Assembly (NCBI RefSeq): GCF_000003815.2
Contig: NC_049996.1
Location: 18,490,084 to 18,554,083, forward strand
Direction: 5' to 3'
DNA from: Branchiostoma floridae
Lineage: Eukaryota > Chordata > Leptocardii > Amphioxiformes > Branchiostomatidae
Length of the DNA: 64,000 nt
Shown: positions 30,601 through 42,700 of the stretch, in pieces
How the letters are laid out: each line of letters begins with the position of its first letter
Position numbering within the stretch: position 1 is the first letter of the stretch
The notes under the pieces: generated by a model
Seen by the model: the letters and a program-made list of their open reading frames with translations, nothing else
Databases searched by the model: none
What the model was told of the DNA's origin: nothing
Position numbers and translations under genes: made by a program

Positions 30601-33600
30601 NNNNNNNNNNNNNNNNNNNNNNNNNNNNNNNNNNNNNNNNNNNNNNNNNNNNNNNTTCTTGAGTAACTACTTTTTGGAGTGACGTACCTGGTATATTCTG
30701 CTGTCCGACGCCCTCCTCTGCTGCTGTTCTTCAGCAAGCTGCTTGGGGGCGAGCGGCGTGAGGATCTTCTCCAGCATGTCGCCCATCACTTGGAACGTCG
30801 GGTCAACTATAAAATCTATAAAACCTGCAGAAATGCGTGACAAGGTCAATGTTAGATGTCTTCTGCCTCCTTGTAGAAAGAGTGCTCGTCTATAAACAGT
30901 TTCATTGGGTTTGAAAGTCTCTGAATAACAAAATTCGTTGTCAACAACCAACCGATGTTTCGATGACCATCTGCTACATTCCCCAGGGTTATTTTGGGAG
31001 TGCTTCAACATCGTCTTCGTTCATATAGAAGTTTTGGGTGGTCTTGTTCTACTTTAGTTGTATGTAATGACATTGACAATGTGTCATAATGACAATTCCA
31101 TTTCCGCCAATACACGAAGAAAATACATAAAATACATTAAACATTGTCAGGAAAAGTTTCACCGGTACATATATAAACATGTACACACCTTTCTGAAGCA
31201 CTACGAAATACTAGAATATAGAACTCTATTGCTAGGTTAGCAGATAACTAGAAGCTAATATAAAGTGTCAAACCTATTTGTGAATCTGCTATCACCGTGG
31301 TATTTCTGTCACAGAGCGGTGAGAATGGCAAGCCGAGGGCTTTCTCTTTGTCTCCCTGATAAATAAAATACCAAAATAATGGAACCATGAGCACAAAACT
31401 TTAATAAACAATAGTTCATGTTTCGTATACCTACGAAAAGTATTCAGAGTTTTTCGTATGCCTTATTTCATAATTGTAGTTCATTAATTGTGCAAAAGGT
31501 TTTTATGAACATTACATGTTTTCGTTGGTCACTCCTCTCATTTTACGTTGAACGTAGATGGAAAATATATACAATGTTACTACGAAGACGCAAACAGACA
31601 GACCAAAAACAACACCTCCCCGTGAATTAGTATGCTCGTCCATTGACCCTATGACCTGGAAGGTCTGTACCTGTTAGGTTGATAAATGACTATTTCTAAT
31701 ACCTCTGAACTATGAACTCTCGCAACTCTGTAATCCAAGGTTGCTAAATAACTAGTTCTACCAACTCTACCAATAGTAAACTATACTTTGTCATTCAAGG
31801 TTGATAGATGACTAGTTCTACCAATTTTGAACTCTATTTCCTGTCACTCCTAAAAAGCTTCCTACCTGTCTGAAGAATTCCTCCATGACTTGCTCTGAAC
31901 TCTACTTCATTTCACTCTCGCAAGTTTGTCATCTCATGTTGATAAATGCTTAGTTCTGCACACTCTAAACTCTACTTCCGCCCCTCCCATAAATGAATGT
32001 TTTTAGCAACTCTGAACTGTACTTCCTGTCACCTCCTACCTGTCTGAAGAATTCCTCCATGAGCTGCTCCGTCCACCTGGCGTGCAGGTGCCAGGGCTTG
32101 GCAGGGTGGCCGATGTCAGCCGTGTGGAGAAGCAGCGACAGCGCTTTGGACTTGTCAATACTGAGTGGGAAAGCAAGTAAAAGGATCTTTTTTCAATTAC
32201 CACCACTCCTTACTTAGAAAAAAGATAAAGAAGCAAACCATTTTGATGGACAGTTTTCACCGCAATCTTCAGTGGGGACGGCCCCTATTTCGGGCCCTGG
32301 GTTCATTTTAAGTCGGGCTTAGAATAATTCCGGGACCCGGTAACAAATAGAGACCGGGGTACACCGATGAGTATCCTGAAGTCTACCGAGCAAAATTTAT
32401 GACCTCGGAGCCCGGCCAGGGCTACAAAAGCTTGTTCAATTGGGGCCGTAGTCTTTAAAGAACGGGCCCGGCCGGGATATTTGTGGATACGAAGAATAAA
32501 AGTATCACGGAAGGTATGTTATTCTCACGACTAATCTTATCACATTCTGTGTGTTTTGTTGTCTCTTCTATTGCACTTTTCGTTCCCGAAAGCTGCTCGG
32601 TCGCATCCTCCTACGCACGGTCCCCAACGTCTAGCTAACTGCCTATTGGGGCCCTGCTGTCTGGTGGCCCACCAGCAGTTACTGTGAGCGTCGCCACAAA
32701 CCAGCTGTCAGCCAATCAGAGAATAGGCCTTTCTTGGGCTTTCTGTTTACGAAGGCCATCTCGCAGAGGCCGCTGGGAAGCGATCAGCCAATCATGTTAC
32801 GTCTTCCTACGCACGATCCCCAACGGCTGACTGCCCATATAAGGGTAAGCTCATTAATATTTATAAGCAGGGCAGTCAGTAACTGATCTGAGTGCACCAG
32901 ACAGCAGAGGTGACCACAAGGAGTTTCGACCCGACTGTGGTCCCTCTGCGTAGGAGAATGCCAGGTCGGGCCCCGCTTTGGAAATGTGACGTAGGCCTTA
33001 CAGTTACCGGCTTACCTTTCAAGTCAGGACAAAAGGCTCTTGTTTGTGGAAACGAAGAATAAAAATTGTCTATCACGGTCCCGGTTTGAATATGTGACGC
33101 AGACCTAACGAGGCTCGTCCACTTACAAGTACTCGCTTACCTTTCAGGACAGGACAAAAGGCTCTTGATCTGTTTGACCTGCTGAAAGTGGAAGGACATG
33201 TCCGTGGCCAGCACCATGTCTATCGTCAGCGTCCGCAGAGTCCTGGAACACAAGGTTTGTTTGTTTGTTTGTTTGTTTGTTTGTTTATTTGTTTGTTTGT
33301 TTGTTTGTTTGTTTGTTTACTCGGGGGGATATTTCCTACTGGCGCCTCTCAATGTGCCATGTTAGCGTCTGTAGAGTCCTGCAACACAAGGTTTGTTTGT
33401 TTGTTTATTTGTTTGTTTATTTATTTACTCAGGGGGATATTGCGTACTGGCGCCTTCGATGTGCCATGTTAGCGTCCATATAGTCCTGCAACTCAATGCT
33501 TGTTTGTTTATTTGTTTGTTTATTTATTTATTTTTTGTTTACTCAGGGGGATATTGCGTACTGGCGCTTCTCAATGTGCCATGTTAGCGACCTCAGTCCT

Positions 33601-33654
33601 GCAACATAAGGTTTGTTTCTTTGCGCTTTTAAAGGTGCCCTGGAGGGACAACCC

Positions 33655-33724
<70 letters not shown>

Positions 33725-36700
33725 CATCAAAGAAAATCAATAAAAAAATGCAAGCACAGCACAGCACAAGCACAGCAACCCTCGTAGAGGAAATCTATAT
33801 TTCTGTTGCCGGATCCTCTCAGAACATTTAATTTCTGTAAAATAATATAATACAAGTTATTATTATTGATGCAAAACCAAAGTAACTTAGGAATAACGAA
33901 TACTTAAGGTTATGTCTGTCATCTTCTTCAGGGCAATGATGGCTGATTCTACTTCGCAATGCAGCTAGGCGGCGCTTTTGTGTTAGGGATGCGGTCCCAA
34001 AGGTAAAGTATTTACGGATTTAGTATAACATTACTTGTTTGTTTAACATTTGCCTTTTACCTGCCTACTTATTAAATTCCTTGCCCTGTAGGTCGTTGGG
34101 GACAAGACAGACATGAAGATCGATCGTAAGAGCTGTCTGCAGGTTCGTCTTTTACTTTCTTGCCTTTTACGCTGTATAAGGACTCACCGGAAGTCGTCGT
34201 TTGAAAGGTTTCCCAGAATGTTGAGGCTGTCGTCCTCCATGAGCCTGAAGGCCGTGCTGATGTGGTGGTTCTCCAGAACGGCGCGGTCATTGTACAGCAG
34301 CGCCATCGGCGACCTTGGGTGGAACAGCAACATAATGCTTAGGCCATGTTGACACAAGACAAGAAGATAGATACATACACAGCAAGACGATGAGTAGAAT
34401 TAGCTGGGATGTATGAAGATAAGGTTGATGTAATGTGGTTGACGGCATCTGAATGGAATAACCTGATGATCGTGTTATTTCAGAGTTGGCCATGCGCTGT
34501 ACAGATGCATATGTTAATTTTCTTATCCTAGCTTTAAAAGTGTCTACCCCATCTGAGGCATTTGGCTAGCACTGGCCCATGATTCATTCGTGCTGATGTG
34601 GTGGTTCTCCAGAACGGCGCGGTCATTGTACAGCAGCGCCATCGGCGACCTTTGGTGGAACAGCAACATAATGCTTAGAAAAACCCTCCCATCGGTATTA
34701 GTCCATGGGCCAGAGGAAAAATCGGTACCTCCGAGGTGGCAAATTCTCCTTGTTATTTTTGAATAGTAGAAGGCCTGTGGCATATATTTTGACGTGATAG
34801 CCATTCTGGTATGGTAGCTTTCTACCGGCTATCACCCTACAAACCTATCACCACCTAAATGATCTGGAAATTTCGTGTCTTCAACAAGGGGGAGGGGCAA
34901 AAAATTAAACATCAATATTTTTCCACGAAAATTCACAGGCTGGTAGAACCTGCTAAGAGGATCATAAAAATATCAATTGATTTTTGATATTGTGATTCAA
35001 CACGAAATTATGACTGCCTAAAATCATATTTTTTGGTGATTTTCTGGTGAAAAATATATACTTTACTTTCCAATATCGTTCATTTATTCACATTACCTAT
35101 GGGGCCTTGCCTAATGAGTTAGACTTACCGTATGTATCCTTCTCTGCATATTAAGCTTTAAATGATCGAAATCCATCAATGAAATCCGGAGATATGAATG
35201 TGTGAAGAATGACACATCTGCCAGCTTATAGTGACAATATCGTTGCTAAGGCCGTTGCTAAGGCTGTTGTTAAGGAGGTTTCAGATCGTACTCCACAACA
35301 AAACTGATGCAAAGAACTTACTTTTCTGTAGTATTTTATTCTGATTACATCAGTAGAAGTACAAGGAATCATGTTAAAATGTTTAACATGTAACAGATGC
35401 AGAAATGTGTTTTTTTTACGTCATTTCTTTCAGAATCGTTAGCAAAACTGTTGCTAAGGCCGTTGCTAAGGGTGTACTCTGTCATGTTTCAAGCCAAAAC
35501 AGCAGAGAGTCAAGTTCTCTGACGCGTGATTTTGCTCCTGTCATCTTGTAAATCATACTTAACTGTGAAAAATATCATAACTGATTGGAAATGTTAATTT
35601 GGGCTCTACATGGGGGTTATAAGGATACCTGAAAAAGAATTACCTTGATTTCACACATTTTTTGCCTTGCCGCCGCAGGCGGCATGGCCTTGTAGCCACT
35701 ATTTTCTTGGTTGGTTCAATGGTTCCATGGTTCCATGGTTCCATGGTTCAATGGTTCAATGGTTCAATGGTTCAAGCAATGTTAACCCAGCCCTTCCAAA
35801 GGCCCTTCCAAAGGCCCTTCCCAGTTGTCTTTCTCGAGGACAAACTTACGGCTTAGGCGACGAACAGTACATACCCGTCAATCTTTATACCTCCCTTTTA
35901 CGCATTTGATAACAGTTGTGGTCGGTACTGAAAGCCTCTTAACATCTGGTTACATCGAATGAATGAAGCGTTCGTATGGTAATATTTCAAATCCATTGAA
36001 GTAAATATATAATCAAGTGAATTATCTCGCATAATAATTTGCATTACCTATTCATAAAAATGAAATAAATGCCTAATTAGACCAATGCATTGCATGTGAA
36101 TATATAAGTAGGCAATGACGTCATCGAAACGTCTCAAGAACGTTTGACTAGGTATTTCAACGCTACCACGAAAACCCTCTGCCGTACCTGTTTTCCCCGA
36201 CGATCGCCCCGATTTGGCCGGGCGGCGGCGCCGCGCGATCCAAACGCGCCAAATTTTGGGCCGCGTGCCCCTCAGAAACGGAGGATATGTGACTGAAGCG
36301 GCACAAATAGAACCTTTTTTGACGCTATGGATGAAGAATTTCAAGGTAAAATACTTGATACAATTTGTAGTGTTTGGGGGAGGGGGGCATGTTGAAGAAA
36401 ATGTGCTTTTGAACAATTTTTTCTCAAGTCAATCCCAGCAATATAATTTCTATGCAGTGTTTCTTTATCCATGTTTTAGTCATGAAACTTACATGTATGT
36501 AAAATGTTTCTTAGTAATTTTTTTCTTATTAGTTTATTGCTTTCTTTAGCATATTTTACATATGGATCATTGATTGGCCTGTTGTGTACTACTAGTATTT
36601 CTTTTCACTTGTTGAACTTGAGGCACCATGGTAACTTGAGGTACCTACAGGGTATGCCCAATTTTTAAGAAAATCTCAATTGTATTTTCAATGTCATCGT

Positions 36701-39700
36701 TACTGTTGGTGTGAATCATCCCTTGCCTCGTTCCAAGACTAAAATACCATTTTGTATTTTTTTCACTTGTTGAACTTGAGGCACCGTGCCCCCTGATATG
36801 GGTCAGCCGGGTAACCTATGCCCAAATTTTTCAAAACACTAATGGCATTTTTGTTAACGTGAAAAATTTGTGCAACCAGAATGTGTATTCTTTGTCAGAT
36901 TGTGCCAAGGGTTTTTCTGGTGTAGCAGAAATCATAAATATGTACTTACCTGCAATATTATACTCTTGTCTCTACTATCAGCCAGGTTCCTACCGACCAG
37001 GCGAGGTTGTCGCAGTTGGTACTGAGATTCAGTCGCAGAAGATGGCTCAGAAACAGTGACACTTACCTCCTTCCATCTTGTTGCAGGTATTTATCTACTT
37101 AATCAATGATAATAAGTTAATCTATTCCTTACCCCAACTTGCCTTTCTTTCTTTATTGAATTCTTCATTTCATTATTGGATCATTCTGAATCTTTCGTCA
37201 CAAGAAAGAAAGAAGCCATAAGAAAGATGATGATGTAGATGAACATCAGACGTGGTACTGGAGTAGGTCGTCATCCCCTCAGATGGAAGAACATTATCAC
37301 CATGATGGTAGACATGTTAATCATGAAACTCAAATAATTTTGTTTTTCAGGTGGAGTGTAGATTGCACCAAGTACCAGATGTAGCTGATATAAGACTGGA
37401 GAGCGGAGCGGAGATATTGAATGGTAGAGGTCAAACATAATGTTGACAAGTTGTGCAGCCAGTGCTATTAGCATTAAGTTTGTTAAAGAATACTGTTGCT
37501 ACCAGTAACCACAGAAAATGATGAGTAAGCCTGTTGTTTTTGTAAAAAGTAGTTTACATTGCATTATACTATTTATAGTATTGATTAAATAAGGAGAAGT
37601 TCATGTACCTGCAAGTACATCAAAGAAATCTGTGTCGATTGTATGTATCCTGAAGACTGAGCCTTTGACCTTGAAAAATGTTGAACTTGTCCTAATAAAT
37701 TTAGTGTTTACACAATGTCTACCTATTGATATTTTATCTCTTATTAGTACAAACATCTGTCTTCTATATTTTATTACAAATGTATCTAAGTGTAAAGTTG
37801 TACTGTTGATACAGTGTAACATCATGGCTCAACATGAAAATAATGCGACATATTCACACACTTACCTTTCACCTTGACCAAGTTGACCTTGTTATAAGGC
37901 AATTAATATTGCTGATATTCTATAGATGTGACATTGTTGGTAATATAAGATACCATAATGTTGTGTACATTGCAAAAGTATATGAAGTATGATATTTAAT
38001 CTTCTACAATGCGACTCAACTGGTGCAAAAAACACCATTGACTGTAACCCAAAATGTGAACTTTTAAACCCAAATTTACTTATTTCTTAAAGAATAAGGT
38101 AAGATGACAATTATTGTGTGAAAGGACACCAGTGGGTGCTGCATACATCGACCCTGTGTAAAAGCATAATAAAATGCCATGAATGTTCAGAACTCTGTGG
38201 AGTGATTCTATGTAGTACATATTACGGGGAAATAAGATAAAACAAGCTTTGCAGCCTTTACTTACCTTTTCATCACCCCTCAAAAAAGGTATTTTTTTGA
38301 TTTTCATCGTTTATCGCGCAGCCGGCCATATCTGAGGGTAGGTTTTGGCAACTTTGTGGAGCCATATCTCAGCAACCGTTCAAGCCATTCGCTTCATCTA
38401 AAAAGCATTTTACTCCTCTTGGTTAGCTCTTTCAGAAACAGTAAAAACAGTCATTGTATTGTGTTTTTGCCAAGGCACAGCATTTTGCCTTGCCGGGCTT
38501 GAAGTGCTGACCTACTTTTTCCTGACGATATCCCTAACACGCGGCAAGGCACAACTTTTTTAAAAAGATTTCTTGTTTACAAATCTTTTGCTCTTTTTCG
38601 TCATTTAGTAGATACCTTACTAAAATTCACAGCGTATATCTAGTATGCCGCACACAATGAAAAAGGCTCTGCATGGGGATTACCAGGGCACCACATATGT
38701 GACACCGTTTAAAGGGGCATTCCACTCCAAAAGGGGGTGGTGTTTTCCAATAGATAATGTGTCAATGAATAGTATAATCAGTCGAATTTTGTGGAATTCA
38801 CCTTGGGATGAATTGCGCGATATGTGTTTTGGAAAACAATATGACACTCAGTAAACCCATGCAGACCCTACACATGCATTCCCTATACGCATATTAGACA
38901 CTTTGTTTATCATGCATATTTTGGAATAAATGAGGATCGCTAAGCACACTGAGAATGCAAATTGCTCATAAGATAGCAAAGAACACATAACAAGGCGAGA
39001 TTTCTTAGCAATCCTGAAATTAGTTTTGTAACCTCACCTAAAAGTTTTGCATTGTATTCAGCCATAGGATTAATTCAATTAGAGGGTACTTGAGGAGTTT
39101 GGTAGAAGACTGAATACTTTTGAGGCACGTGAAGCAACTGGGTACTTTATCATATCATGTGAAGACGTATGCATTTATTACTTCCTAAAATCAATATCTA
39201 TCGGAAAATAACACTCCCGTGTGAAGTGGAATGCCCCTTTAATACACAGGATACGTAGCTGCAGGACTTTGTCATGCATATTGAAAATTTATCTAGAAAC
39301 AAGACCACAAAAAAAGGTCAAGAACAAGGCTACTCTGGGATGAACACGTACAAGTATATTGTACTTTTCTTGATCAAGTTCTCTGACACATAATTTTGCT
39401 ACTCTTATCTTGATAGAATTGTTACAGTCTTTTTCACTTTAATTTGCACATATGAGCACCTTCAAAAATATGATTGTATGAGAAACCAGGCATACTATGC
39501 TGAGGTCGGAAGATTGAAGTCGGCCAAATTGAGTAATCCTTTGTGATAGGTAGGTGGAACTATATATACCATATGATAAACCCTTGAGTGTTTCCGTTAT
39601 TGAGGCCTGGGCCGCCCTAAGAGGCCCTTAAAAATCAAACAATTTATTGCCGAAAATTACTGAAATTACGATGGCTACCCTCATAGATCTAAATTAATAT

Positions 39701-42700
39701 AATAAATGAAGATGTGAAGAAGTTTTGTATTTCCACATAGGAAATGGGATCCTTTCTTTTACAGTCCATCAGGTGAGGATAAAGAGGATTGGATTGGATT
39801 TGAGAGGATGTAATAGGGGGTTACCTGATTGACTAAAAGCAGAGTTTTAATCTCTCAGAATTTTAGTCATTTCTAAGGCGTAATACCTCCCATGCTTCCT
39901 CTTTACATTGAAGGTAATGCACCTGGTGTATGTATTATTGTTGATGGAAAAAGGAAAATCTACTTAATGAAGAAATATTACTTGTTGTCTTATTGGGCCA
40001 CACAGAAGACGAGCCAGATCAGGGTATTGGCGGCTTTTGGGGGGTTTTGGACCATGATAAATCGGGTACTGAGAGGAGGTAAGTTATGGAGACTTTTGGT
40101 ATAGCAGTGAAAACCACACATAAACCATCATGTAAACTTAATATGGTCACAATAATGAGAAGGGCTCTGTATGGACATATAAGATACAGATCTTTGATTT
40201 CACAACCCTTGTTTTATTTTCACCCCGTTTCGGTGATCGTCTGTCACAATCCTCAGGGCAATTCTGACTGGTGCACTGTACTGCAGCTATAGTCGTTGCT
40301 ACTTACAGATGCAAATACATCATTGGAAATCAAGCAAGGACTGTGAAATACAGTAGAAGCCGCTTAATTGCACACCCCATTTGCCAATTAACCGTGTGGT
40401 GCAATGATATGCGAAGTTAGCCAGCTGGACCGCATCAGTTCGGGATTTTGGGATTCCGTGCAATTAACAGAAGTGTGCAGTAATACATTGTACGATTAAC
40501 TGGCTTCTACTGTAGCCTTTATAAAAGTACAAAAGATGTTTATTATCTACGTACAAGATGTTTGAGAAGAAGGGCATGGTCACAAAGGAACACAAGCGTC
40601 GACTATATTTACCGATAGTTTTAAATAGTTCTAGCTTAATTGCACCGGAATCCCCCAAATCCCAAACCTTTAAATTTGCAGTCCGGCTGGATAACTTCGC
40701 ATTATTGCACCATGCGAATAATTGCACAAAATACGCTGGCAAATGGGATGTGCAATTAAGCGGCTTCTGCTGTATCAAGAAATAAATGCAAAAGCTCATG
40801 CAAGTAGGTGGGGGAAAAGCAGTGTTCCAACTGCTGCAAAATTGATAGTATCAATGTCGACTCACATAAGACAGTATGTTATGAAAAACATGGAGTCTAA
40901 ACCATTGAAGGCCTACAGTCATATGGAGGCATAAGGGCTGTAGAATAGCCCAACAGACAAAACAAGCAGGTAATGCAAGACAAAAATAGGAAGATGCCAA
41001 ATCATATGCATGGAACAATTTCTTGTTTTAACCTGATGAAGACATGCGAGACTGGAAAGCCTTTGGTGTTGGGGTCAGAGAAGTGGTGACCTTTACCACA
41101 GTGCCACAGACCTTCCAACATTAGGACAATCGCAACACCGGTCGGTAACACACAAGTCACATCACCTCCTTTCTGACAGGAGACATGCCCATTTTCTTAC
41201 ATTGTATGAAATATCTAATGTATGTATGAACGTTCCCTCTGACCAGTATCTCAGACATGCCCAACGTTAAACTAGAGGAAGTCCGACTTGTGACTTCCAC
41301 ACTTGATTCAAGATGTCAGTTCATTCCGACCAAGGACGTTATGTTCTTGCATGGCAGGCACTGTGAAATATGTATACACTAACATATTGCCTACATTCAT
41401 CTTGTTGTAATGTTTGAAGACTTCAATTTTTGCGAACTGGCAAAAACCTAAGGCCTCAAATCGTCAAAGCTATTAAAGGCAACTAAAACGTATATCAGAC
41501 CATTTTCATACGCCCGTTACACACTCGTTCTCATTGAAATGTCGAATATGACATTTTTTTGGTCGAAAAATAAATCGGCTTTATTTTCAGTGAAAACTAC
41601 GTGGTTGTTTAGGAAAATTCCTCCTTTAACCATAGCCAAAAATGGCAACTTATTATTTTCGGCCCCATTGGTAATGCATTACAGGGCATGTAACAAACGT
41701 TACCGGTAACATTTGTTACAACAGTGAACTTTACCCTGTTTTCTTCGAAAGGACTCACCTTATTGACTACATCATTTAGGTATAAGTGGACGTCCCTCAG
41801 AGGAACATTTAAAAAGTGGGCAGCTTTTTTACACCAGGTCAAAAAGAAAGCTTAGACAGCATCGAACAATCTATGGTAACGTTTGTTACAGTCATTTCTG
41901 TACAACATTTTGTTAAGCGAGGTGGGATACAAATGACAGTCAACAACCCTTTCTTGTTTCTTTAAAAAGCCAGAAAAACTGTACAGCGTCACAAAAACGA
42001 TCATTTCTAGTCTTATACGTGGATAATATAACCGTGGCAACCATCGTACTCGTGGTGGTAACGTTTGTTACAGAGTCTGGCGACAGGCATGAACCACCTC
42101 ACACAGCCTCCAAGATCAGTGGCAGTAGTCATATGACGTGATCGGTCAGAAGGCCTGGACAGCTAGCTAGTTTCACCTACCGAACTATCATTCTGGGAAC
42201 TGAATTGTTACATTTTTGGCTACTATTTGAATTCTTCGTTTCTTCTCAGACAACAGCCATATTTTAGGGGGTGAAATCCCACCCGTGGCTATAATAATAT
42301 TGTAAGCCATCAACCAATACGAATGTTGTTGTGCATCTTTTGTAAAACATTACAGGGGTTGTGGAAAAGTGAAGGAACCAGTGATGTTGTCTATAATTTG
42401 CTCCATATCAAGGCGTAAAGTCAGGCGACAGCATTTCGACATTTAAATGAGAACAAGCCTACAGGCTCAATGACAAAGAAAATTCCCTTAGGCATTGGAG
42501 ACCATCCTAGTTCTAGGCACATGCACATGTGGAAACTTGTAGGTTGTAAGTTTTGTAAAAAGCGGCAAACGTCTATTCATCCTAAGACGGTTGAAGATGT
42601 TCAGAGTTCCCGAACTTGATCTAGTCACCATCTACACTTGCTACGTGCGCCCCATCTGTGAGTATGCTGTCCCTGTTTGGAATCCCGGACTTACCAAAAC

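Larger units (their letters stand above)
34699..39375 (+). mobile_element. Left copy of a ~1.2-kb non-coding repeat element, split by two insertions
   Basis: 34699-35651, 38576-38708 and 39242-39375 are collinear with the reverse complement of 43905-45133 and look roughly 95% or more identical by eye. The interruptions are the 2.9-kb element at 35652-38575 and the TTAA MITE at 38709-39241. Whole structure lies in one PDE1 intron. Confidence 0.85.

Noticed and set aside
33500..33831. ORFs with poly Tyr-Ile and Cys-Leu-Phe-Val runs
   Set aside because: Translations of (TA)n and (TTTG)n microsatellites.
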